Positions 1-6,373 of a DNA stretch of 6,373 nucleotides are shown here, in pieces (the stretch's first letter is position 1; each line of letters begins with the position of its first letter). The notes under the pieces were generated by a model. The model was not told the origin of the DNA and ran no database searches. It saw only the letters and a list, made by a program, of their open reading frames with translations. The translations under genes were made by a program, and so were the position numbers. The stretch spans positions 1-6,373 of the forward strand of contig JAACEH010000109.1 of NCBI GenBank assembly GCA_011682595.1, in the 5' to 3' direction. Origin of the DNA: Anaerolineaceae bacterium. GTDB taxonomy: Bacteria > Planctomycetota > Phycisphaerae > FEN-1346 > JAACEH01.

Positions 1-732
<732 letters not shown>

Positions 733-1599
733 GATTTCCGGACTCGATGTGAAGGCCCGGCTGATTGTCGAAGGTTTTATGGCCGGCCTGCATCGCAGTC
801 CCTACCAGGGGTTCAGCGTCGAATTCGCGCAGCACCGCGAATATGTCTGGGGCGACGACCTCAGGCATCTGGACTGGAAGGTCCATGCCCGCACCGACAA
901 GTACTACCTCAAACAATACGAGGAAGAGACGAACCTGATCCTCTACCTGGTGGTCGACAGCAGCGAGTCGATGACCTACGGCAGCGACTCGGTCTCGAAG
1001 CTCGACTACGCCTGCTGCATCGCGGCCAGCCTGGCCTACCTGACCCTGAACCAGCGGGACGCCGTGAGCCTGTCGCTGTTCGACCGCGAACCGTACCAGG
1101 TGCTGAAGGCCAACACCAATCCGACCCACCTGCGGAGCGTCTGCCGGCTGCTGGAGACGGCCCGGAACGAGGAGAAGACGCAGATGGGCCTGACGCTGCA
1201 CGAACTGGCCGACCGCTTTCCGCGGCGCGGCATCGTGTTGCTGCTGAGCGATTGTTTCGACCGCACCGACGAGATACTCTCGGGCCTGAAGCACCTGCGC
1301 TATAAACGGCACGAGATAATCCTGATGAACATACTGGACCCCTACGAGCTGGAGTTTCCGTTCAAGGACGCCACGCTGTTCGAGGGGCTGGAGGAGTACC
1401 CGGAACTCCTGGTCGAGCCGCGCAGCCTCAAGCAGCGGTACCTCGAGGAGGTGGCCGGCTTCCAGTCGGCGTTGAAGAAGGGGTGCCGCGGCCTGATGGC
1501 CGACTACGTGCTGATGAACACCGGCCAGCCGCTGGACGTAGCCCTGTCGGCCTACCTGGCCACTCGGGCCGTCCGGGCCGGCGTGAAGACTCGTTGAAC

Positions 1600-1604
1600 A
1601 AAGG
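1600..1604 (+). promoter_or_regulatory. Probable ribosome binding site for the BatA-like gene
   Basis: AAAGG, continuing as AAAGGCGG, lies 11 bases before the GTG at 1616 in the 18-bp gap after the DUF58 stop. The spacing is somewhat long but it is the only purine-rich site present. No separate promoter is visible in so short a gap. Confidence 0.4.
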
Positions 1605-1615
1605 CGGACTGATAG

Positions 1616-3886
1616 GTGATCCTGGCAATTGCCCTGATTAATCCCTGGCTTCTGGCGGCCGGGTCGGCCATGGCGTCGATCCCGGTCATCATCCACCTGC
1701 TGAACCGGCTGCGCTTCAGGCGCGTCGTCTGGGCGGCCATGGAGTTTCTTCTGGCCGCCCACCGCAAGAACGCCCGGCGTGTGCGGCTCGAACAGATCAT
1801 TCTGCTGGTCGTCCGCACGCTGATCATTCTGCTGCTGGCCGCCGCCGTGGCCCGCCCGGTCATCACGGGTCTGCTGGGGGCCTTCGGCCGCAGCGCGACA
1901 CACGCCATCCTGTTGATCGACGACTCTTTCAGCATGTCGGCGCCCAGCCCGGGCGGCGTTGAGGGCAAGACCGTCATGCAGGACGCCCGCCAGGCGGCGG
2001 CCCGCCTGGTGAAGGGTTTTGACCAGCGGGACGGCTTGTCGCTGGTGCTGGCCGGCAGCCGGCCGCATGGCCGCATCACCGCTGCAAGTTTCGATCACCA
2101 GCAGATGCTCAAAGAGATCGAGGGCCTGCAGGCGAGCGATTCGGCGACCGACATGGTCGGGGCCCTGGAGACGGTCCGCAAGATCATCGACCAAAGCGAT
2201 CTGGAGCAAAAACAAGTCTACGTCCTGACCGACAACACCCGGGCCGCCTGGCTCGAACGGGAGACCGGCAGCCTGGCCTCGGTGGCGGCAGCGGTCAGCG
2301 AGAAGGCCGCCCTGGTGATCGTCGACTTCGGACAGGACAAGCGTTCGAACCTGGCCATCCTGTCGCTGCAGCCCGACAAAGCGGTGGTCACGACGGGCAT
2401 CGATTCGGCATTTCGCATCAAGGTCGAAAACTTTTCGGACCAGCCGGTTCCGGACGTGGTGGTTAACATGACCGTCGACGGGCAGAGGCAGAGGCCGGTG
2501 GTCTTCGGCGAGATTGGTCCGCGGACGAAAGAGGTTCGCCGCTGGGCGTGGAATTTCCGGGAGGCCCGCTCGCACACGCTGATGGCTTCGCTCGAAGAAA
2601 CCGGCCGCGACGAGCTGGCCCCGGACAGCGTACGCTACCTGGCGGTCAAGGTGCAGGAGGCGATCAACGTTCTGCTGGTCGACGGCGAGCCGAGTGAGGG
2701 CGGGGGGGGAGTCGGCGAGGTGTTTTACCTTCGCGAGGCCCTGGACCCTCGCGGGCGGGACAATCGGCGAGCCACCAGTTACAACGTGCGGACGGTTCGC
2801 GACACGGAGTTTTCGGCCTCCGAGACCGAGGATATCGATTTTGTGATCCTGGCCAACGTGGCCTCCCTGAGCGGCAGCCAGACCCGGGCCCTGGAGTATT
2901 TTGCCGAAAAGGGCGGGTCGGTCATCTTCTTTCTGGGCGACCAGGTCCGCCAGGATGAGTACAACGCATCGCTCTACATGGGCGGCAAGGGCCTCCTGCC
3001 GGCCTCGCTGGCCGGCACCCGCGGCACCACCGAGCCCGGCCGGCCCGACCAGTACACGACCTTCGACGTCGGGCAGTTCGACCATCCGGCCCTGGCCCGC
3101 TTCAAGGCCCAGGGCGGCGGGGCGGGGCTTAACCGCGTGCAGGTCAACAAATACTACCAGCTCAACCTGCCGGTCAAGGACGACGCGGCAGGATTGCAGG
3201 CCAAGGGCCAGGCGGACCGGGTGATCCTGCACTTCGCCAATGCCGGGAGCAGCCCGGCCATAGTCGAGAAACGCTACGGCCGGGGCCGCGTGGTCGTGGT
3301 GGCCACCACGGCCGACACGGAGTGGACGGACTTTGCGAAGTTGCCGCCCTTCCTGCAGTTGACTCACGAACTGATGAAGTACCTCATGCCCAAGTCCATG
3401 TGGCGTTACAACCGGACGGTCGACTCGGTGGCCCGGTTGCCGGTCTCGGCGGCGGACTATCGCACGACGTTCGTCATGGAGAAGCCCGGCGGACTCGGCA
3501 GCTTGGTGAACCTGACGCCGCGGGAGATCGGGGCCGGGCGACGCGGCCTGGTCATCGGCGACCTGGCCAACCCGGCGCCGGGGGCGTTCCTCGACAAGAG
3601 CGGCATCTACACCATCCGTCCCGTTCGCGGCAAGAGCACTGGGAGCATTCGTCTGTCGGCCAACGTCGACGTGGCCGAGAGCGACCTGGCGCACCTGAGC
3701 GAGGACGCCCTCGGCAAACTGTTGGGCCGCGCGCCCATGGTTTTCGCCCGGGGCCAGGAGGGTTTGCGCGAGGCCCTGCTCCAGCAGCAGGCCGCCGGCG
3801 GCTGGGCGCGGAACCTGCTGTGGGCCATGGTCGGCCTGTTGCTGGTCGAAACGTTTCTGGCCTGGTTCTTTAACCGCGGCAAGTAG
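1616..3886 (+). CDS. Membrane-anchored BatA-type VWA protein with amidotransferase-like domain
   Basis: This encodes 756 residues, from GTG to TAG. The N-terminus matches the BatA (aerotolerance regulator N-terminal) domain: a hydrophobic segment at about 2-26, the HLLNRLRFRRV motif (27-37), WAAMEFLLAAHRKNARRVRLEQ, and a second hydrophobic helix at about 61-79 ending ARP. A VWA domain follows: HAILLIDDSFSMS has a complete DxSxS (D102, S104, S106), T178 in SATDMVGAL is the likely MIDAS Thr, and D206 in VLTDN the downstream Asp. After a beta-rich stretch, NVLLVDGEPSE (351-361), DFVILANVASLS (408-419) and GGSVIFFLGDQV (433-444) form a class I glutamine amidotransferase-like fold; I see no convincing catalytic Cys, so it is probably non-enzymatic. 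A conserved-looking ANVDVAESDL (682-691) precedes a C-terminal membrane helix at about 734-752. It starts 18 bp after the DUF58 gene. It is probably a membrane partner of the MoxR/DUF58 pair; its function in the cell is unknown. Confidence 0.9.
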   Translation: MILAIALINPWLLAAGSAMASIPVIIHLLNRLRFRRVVWAAMEFLLAAHRKNARRVRLEQIILLVVRTLIILLLAAAVARPVITGLLGAFGRSATHAILLIDDSFSMSAPSPGGVEGKTVMQDARQAAARLVKGFDQRDGLSLVLAGSRPHGRITAASFDHQQMLKEIEGLQASDSATDMVGALETVRKIIDQSDLEQKQVYVLTDNTRAAWLERETGSLASVAAAVSEKAALVIVDFGQDKRSNLAILSLQPDKAVVTTGIDSAFRIKVENFSDQPVPDVVVNMTVDGQRQRPVVFGEIGPRTKEVRRWAWNFREARSHTLMASLEETGRDELAPDSVRYLAVKVQEAINVLLVDGEPSEGGGGVGEVFYLREALDPRGRDNRRATSYNVRTVRDTEFSASETEDIDFVILANVASLSGSQTRALEYFAEKGGSVIFFLGDQVRQDEYNASLYMGGKGLLPASLAGTRGTTEPGRPDQYTTFDVGQFDHPALARFKAQGGGAGLNRVQVNKYYQLNLPVKDDAAGLQAKGQADRVILHFANAGSSPAIVEKRYGRGRVVVVATTADTEWTDFAKLPPFLQLTHELMKYLMPKSMWRYNRTVDSVARLPVSAADYRTTFVMEKPGGLGSLVNLTPREIGAGRRGLVIGDLANPAPGAFLDKSGIYTIRPVRGKSTGSIRLSANVDVAESDLAHLSEDALGKLLGRAPMVFARGQEGLREALLQQQAAGGWARNLLWAMVGLLLVETFLAWFFNRGK

Positions 3887-3888
3887 TA
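3884..3888 (+). repeat. Left copy of TAGTA direct repeat (possible target duplication)
   Basis: TAGTA directly precedes the left terminal repeat CTACAACGCT and includes the TAG stop codon of the BatA-like gene. The same five bases directly follow the right terminal repeat at 4039-4043. GTA triplets nearby mean chance cannot be excluded. Confidence 0.4.
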
Positions 3889-3898
3889 CTACAACGCT
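3887..3898 (+). repeat. Left terminal inverted repeat
   Basis: TACTACAACGCT is the exact reverse complement of 4029-4040. If the TA is part of the target duplication, the true terminal repeat is the 10-bp CTACAACGCT starting at 3889. Confidence 0.7.
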
Positions 3899-3914
3899 AG
3901 CCGCTTTACCGTGG

Positions 3915-3933
3915 CACGGGCATCTTGCCCGTG
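3915..3933 (+). repeat. Hairpin A, loop TCT
   Basis: CACGGGCA (3915-3922) pairs with TGCCCGTG (3926-3933) around the loop TCT. It is the plus-orientation copy of the motif found inverted in hairpins C and D. No T-run follows, so it is not a standard Rho-independent terminator. Confidence 0.8.
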
Positions 3934-3940
3934 AGTTGCT

Positions 3941-3961
3941 GCAGGGCCGTCCCGGCCCTGC
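3941..3961 (+). repeat. Hairpin B, loop TCC
   Basis: GCAGGGCCG (3941-3949) pairs with CGGCCCTGC (3953-3961) around the loop TCC. Its stem differs most from the other three hairpins but the 3-base TCY loop is the same type. Confidence 0.8.
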
Positions 3962-3973
3962 GAACGACCTTGG

Positions 3974-3996
3974 GCCACGGGCGAGACGCCCGTGGC
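3974..3996 (-). repeat. Hairpin C, loop TCT on the minus strand
   Basis: GCCACGGGCG (3974-3983) pairs with CGCCCGTGGC (3987-3996) around AGA. Read on the minus strand, the core is hairpin A with one A-T pair replaced by G-C and the same TCT loop. Confidence 0.8.
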
Positions 3997-3998
3997 AC

Positions 3999-4019
3999 GC
4001 ATGGGCAGGATGCCCATGC
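3999..4019 (-). repeat. Hairpin D, loop TCC on the minus strand
   Basis: GCATGGGCA (3999-4007) pairs with TGCCCATGC (4011-4019) around GGA. Read on the minus strand, it is hairpin A with one C-G pair replaced by T-A and loop TCC. It contains ATG codons at 4001, 4010 and 4016 that are in frame with the downstream gene. Confidence 0.8.
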
Positions 4020-4028
4020 CACGGTTCC

Positions 4029-4040
4029 AGCGTTGTAGTA
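4029..4040 (-). repeat. Right terminal inverted repeat
   Basis: AGCGTTGTAGTA is the exact reverse complement of 3887-3898. It is followed by further TAG triplets, so the precise edge of the element is ambiguous by a few bases. Confidence 0.7.
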
Positions 4041-4043
4041 GTA
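4039..4043 (+). repeat. Right copy of TAGTA direct repeat (possible target duplication)
   Basis: TAGTA follows the 10-bp right terminal repeat AGCGTTGTAG (4029-4038) and matches 3884-3888. Removing the element with one copy would place the fourth gene's TTG start about 35 bases after the third gene's stop, a normal operon spacing. Confidence 0.4.
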
Positions 4044-4066
4044 GTCGCGAAGCAGATACTGAAGAT

Positions 4067-4070
4067 GGGG
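4067..4070 (+). promoter_or_regulatory. Possible ribosome binding site for the TTG start at 4076
   Basis: GGGG (in GATGGGGAA) lies five bases before TTG at 4076. A competing site, AGGA at 4007-4010 within hairpin D, lies five bases before the in-frame ATG at 4016, so this site alone does not settle the start. Confidence 0.4.
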
Positions 4071-4075
4071 AACTC

Positions 4076-6373
4076 TTGACGCAACTTCTTCAATGGCTTC
4101 TCGGTGTCGATCGGATCAAGCTCACAGGCGGTGGGCGGATCGTCCTGGATTTTCTGTCGGCCTGGCCGGCCTGGGCGATCTTCCTGGCGGTGCTGGTCAC
4201 GGTCGCCTATGTCTGGAGCATATACCGCCGCGAGAACCCGGCCACGCCGCCGGTGATGCGCGGCTTTCTGTGCTTCCTTCGCTCGGCCCTGATCCTGCTG
4301 GCCCTGGGCATGATCTTCGAGCCGGCCCTGAAGCTGGAGCGCAACGAGGAGATACGCTCGGCGGTCGCCCTGCTGGTGGACCGCACGGCCAGCATGACCA
4401 TCACCGACGCCGAGGCCTTCGAGCAGCAGTACAAGGGCGACACCGACGCCCCAGGCGTTGACCAGTTGCTGAGCCGCGGCGGGGTGGTTCCCGAAAAGGC
4501 GGGCCAGCCGACGCGATGGGAAATTGCCCGGGCGGCGCTGGCCGTGGACCTGGCCGACGAGCGGGCCAACGGTCTGAAACGCCTGGCGGCCCAACAGCGC
4601 GTCTACCTCTACGTCTTCGACGAGAACCCGCAACTGGTCAAGCGTATCGACAGCCCCGAGATGGTTGATGAGGCGCTGGCCGACCTGGCGGCGATTGTCC
4701 CCGGCGGCAAGCGGACGGCGGTGACCCAGGCCATCGAGGCGGTGCTGGAGCAACTGGCCGGTCAGACCCTGACGGGCATCGTCCTGCTGAGCGACGGCCA
4801 GAGCACAGTGCCCGCCGACACCCGAAAACTCGAACAGATTATCGGCGACGTCCAGATTTTGACGGTCGGTCTGGGCAGCACCAGCAGGGCGAAGGACGCG
4901 GAGATCCTGCGGGTCATCGCCGAACAGCGGGCCTTCATCAACGAGGAACTTCCGCTTCGGGTCGAGTTGAAGCAGACCGGCTTCGCGGGCCGGGAGGTAG
5001 AACTTGAACTGACGGTCAAGGGGCGTCCGGAGATGACGGTCACCAAGCCGGTCACTTTGCAGGCGGAGGGCCGCAAGCAGGCGGTCGAACTCCGCGTCAA
5101 GCCCGAGCAGGCCGGCAAGTACGAGATGGAGGTGACGCTGAAGCCCCTGCCCGGCGAAAGCGACGAGCAGAACAACGTTTCGCTGCCCTTTGAGGTTGAG
5201 GTGCTGGACCGCAAGCTCAAGGTGCTGATTATCGAGGACCTGCCGCGGTGGGAATACCAGTACATGAAGAACGCCCTGCAGCGCGACCCGACGGTGCTGG
5301 TCAGCGTGCTGCTGCACAGTGCCGACGTGATGTTCGCCCCCGAGGGCGACCTGCCCATCCGCTCGTTCCCCGAATCGCGCGAGAAGCTGTTCGAGTACGA
5401 CGTCATCGTGATCGGCGACGTGGACCGGCGCATGTTCAGCGGCCAGCAGATGGCCTGGATCGACGAGTTCGTCCGCATCAAGGGCGGCGGGCTGATCCTG
5501 CTGGCCGGCGACCGCGGCTACAATCCCAACAGCTACGTCGACACTCCGCTGGAGACGCTGCTGCCGGTGGAGATTTCCGAGGAACAACTGGTCGGCGAGA
5601 TTGCCTCGGAGTTCAAGCCCCGCAGGACCATCGCCGGCTCGATCTCACCGATTTTGCGCTTCGAAAAGGACATGCAGGAAAACCGCAAAGTCTGGGAGAA
5701 CCTGCCGGGATTCTACTGGTACTATCGCAGCCGGGCCGCCAAACCGGGCGCCCAGGTGCTGCTGGAGCACCCCGACGAGATTATGAATGCCGGAAGCGGC
5801 CAGAAGTTCCCGATCATGCTCATCCAGCGGGTCGGCGCCGGGCAGGTCTTCTTCTCGGCGGTCGATTCCACCTGGCGATGGCGGTGGTACACCGGCCGCC
5901 GCTACTTCAACAGTTTCTGGCTGCAACTTATCCGCTACATGGCCCTGCCGCAGGAACAGGCCGTCATAGAGACCGAAAGCCTGCGCTACACCCTTGGCGA
6001 GACGGCCAAAATTCAGCTTCGCATCGCCGACACGAACAGGGTGGGGCCGGAGCTTCGGCGGGTGACGGCCGTCGTTACGTCGCAAGCGAGCGACGGCCGG
6101 CCGGAGCAGCTCCAGGTGGTCCTGGGCCGCTCGAATCCGCTTCTGGCGATTTTCGAGGGCGAGTTCACTCCCCAGCACACGGGCAAGTTCGTCCTCAAGA
6201 GCGAGATCCCTTCGAGCAAAGCGCCCCTGGCCGCCGAGGGCGACTTCCTGGTGGCCCCCAGCCGCGAGGAGTTCCGCCGGCCGGTCCGCGACGCTGCGGC
6301 CCTGGAGAAGCTCAGCAAACTCTCCGACCGCGGCCAGGTACTCGGCCCGCATGAGATTTCGCGGCTGCCGGAA
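4076..6373 (+). CDS. Membrane-anchored VWA protein with amidotransferase-like domain, 5' part (3' end outside the window)
   Basis: The frame stays open to the last base, giving 766 residues without a stop. I prefer TTG at 4076 because the product then opens with a membrane-protein N-terminus, TQLLQWLLGVDRI. The frame is open upstream to 3935, so ATG 4016, 4010 or 4001 could also be used, adding 20-25 hydrophilic residues from the repeat element. Hydrophobic helices lie at about 33-50 and 65-81. The VWA domain starts at 95: ALLVDRTASM gives a variant MIDAS (D102, T104, S106) with Thr for the usual first Ser, T214 in KRTAVTQAI and D240 in LLSDGQS. A beta-sandwich region follows (about 290-380). 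Then KVLIIEDLPRWEYQY (382-396), YDVIVIGDVDRR (441-452) and GGGLILLAGDRGY (470-482) form an amidotransferase-like fold without a clear catalytic Cys. STWRWRWYTGRRYFNSFWLQ (598-617) precedes a second beta-rich part. It is probably a membrane component of the same MoxR/VWA system. Confidence 0.88.
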   Translation, partial: MTQLLQWLLGVDRIKLTGGGRIVLDFLSAWPAWAIFLAVLVTVAYVWSIYRRENPATPPVMRGFLCFLRSALILLALGMIFEPALKLERNEEIRSAVALLVDRTASMTITDAEAFEQQYKGDTDAPGVDQLLSRGGVVPEKAGQPTRWEIARAALAVDLADERANGLKRLAAQQRVYLYVFDENPQLVKRIDSPEMVDEALADLAAIVPGGKRTAVTQAIEAVLEQLAGQTLTGIVLLSDGQSTVPADTRKLEQIIGDVQILTVGLGSTSRAKDAEILRVIAEQRAFINEELPLRVELKQTGFAGREVELELTVKGRPEMTVTKPVTLQAEGRKQAVELRVKPEQAGKYEMEVTLKPLPGESDEQNNVSLPFEVEVLDRKLKVLIIEDLPRWEYQYMKNALQRDPTVLVSVLLHSADVMFAPEGDLPIRSFPESREKLFEYDVIVIGDVDRRMFSGQQMAWIDEFVRIKGGGLILLAGDRGYNPNSYVDTPLETLLPVEISEEQLVGEIASEFKPRRTIAGSISPILRFEKDMQENRKVWENLPGFYWYYRSRAAKPGAQVLLEHPDEIMNAGSGQKFPIMLIQRVGAGQVFFSAVDSTWRWRWYTGRRYFNSFWLQLIRYMALPQEQAVIETESLRYTLGETAKIQLRIADTNRVGPELRRVTAVVTSQASDGRPEQLQVVLGRSNPLLAIFEGEFTPQHTGKFVLKSEIPSSKAPLAAEGDFLVAPSREEFRRPVRDAAALEKLSKLSDRGQVLGPHEISRLPE

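Larger units (their letters stand above)
3887..4040. mobile_element. Palindromic MITE/REP-like element with four hairpins
   Basis: This 154-bp non-coding element separates two genes of an otherwise tightly packed operon. Its ends are a perfect 12-bp inverted repeat, TACTACAACGCT (3887-3898) and AGCGTTGTAGTA (4029-4040). Inside, 3908-3933 and the reverse complement of 4000-4025 agree at 23 of 26 positions, beginning ACCGTGGCA. Four hairpins (3915-3933, 3941-3961, 3974-3996, 3999-4019) have 8-10 bp perfect stems and 3-base loops, so the whole strand could fold into a multi-armed, cloverleaf-like structure. It encodes no protein that I can see and has no T-tract like an intrinsic terminator. The flanking TAGTA copies support insertion. 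I infer a non-autonomous mobile or dispersed palindromic repeat, of a kind common in Planctomycetota as I recall. Alternatives are an RNA-stabilising or attenuating structure between operon genes. The structure is seen directly; mobility is inferred. Confidence 0.65.

Noticed and set aside
3322..3873. A 183-codon plus-strand frame within the BatA-like gene
   Set aside because: It is an out-of-frame shadow with typical GC-rich Arg/Gly/Pro composition; the overlapping frame has clear family motifs.
3915..3961. Intrinsic transcription terminator after the BatA-like gene
   Set aside because: The hairpins are strong, but no T-tract follows either one, similar hairpins occur in both orientations, and the next gene is in the same functional cluster.
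3887..4040. CRISPR array or tRNA-like gene suggested by repeated hairpins and a cloverleaf shape
   Set aside because: There are no direct repeats with regular spacers, and the arms lack tRNA features such as the T-loop TTCRA and a 7-bp acceptor with an anticodon loop; all loops are only 3 bases.
5645..6352. A 235-codon minus-strand frame near the right end
   Set aside because: It is antisense to the last gene, with no domain or separate regulatory signal; it continues the same codon-register antisense effect after the TCA codon at 5645.
5248..6354. A 368-codon plus-strand frame inside the last gene
   Set aside because: It overlaps the VWA/amidotransferase-like gene in another frame, has low-complexity Arg/Pro/Gly-rich content and no recognisable motif.

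Overview
The window is a GC-rich bacterial segment with four genes on the + strand, read as one operon-like block: the 3' part of a MoxR-family AAA+ ATPase gene (1-732), a DUF58 protein gene (686-1597), a membrane-anchored BatA-type/VWA protein with an amidotransferase-like domain (1616-3886), and a second membrane-anchored VWA protein with an amidotransferase-like domain that runs off the right edge (4076-6373). Both outer genes are cut by the window ends. No tRNA, rRNA, CRISPR array or transposase gene was seen.

The gene order MoxR ATPase, DUF58, BatA-like VWA, second VWA/GATase-like protein is one I associate with Planctomycetota and relatives. The intergenic hairpins (CACGGGCATCTTGCCCGTG and its variants) also resemble dispersed repeats I associate with that phylum, especially the Phycisphaerae/Sedimentisphaerales side. 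This placement is inference from memory, not from a search.

The likely division of labour follows the families. The MoxR ATPase works as a hexameric, chaperone-like motor. The DUF58 protein, with a VWA-like metal-binding fold, is its usual cytoplasmic partner. The two large proteins carry membrane segments plus VWA domains and are the probable membrane-bound partners or clients. The biological output of such clusters in this lineage is not established. The related Bat genes of Bacteroides were linked to aerotolerance, but that function should not be carried over directly.

The most unusual part is the 189-bp gap between the third and fourth genes, the only substantial non-coding stretch. It holds a 154-bp nested inverted repeat (3887-4040) with four short-loop hairpins whose stems differ by paired, compensatory changes around a conserved TCY loop. 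It is bounded by an inverted terminal repeat and flanked on both sides by TAGTA, which looks like a target duplication that includes the stop codon of the third gene. I read it as a small non-autonomous palindromic (MITE- or REP-like) element inserted in the operon. It also brings in-frame ATG codons upstream of the fourth gene, so the true start of that gene is uncertain.
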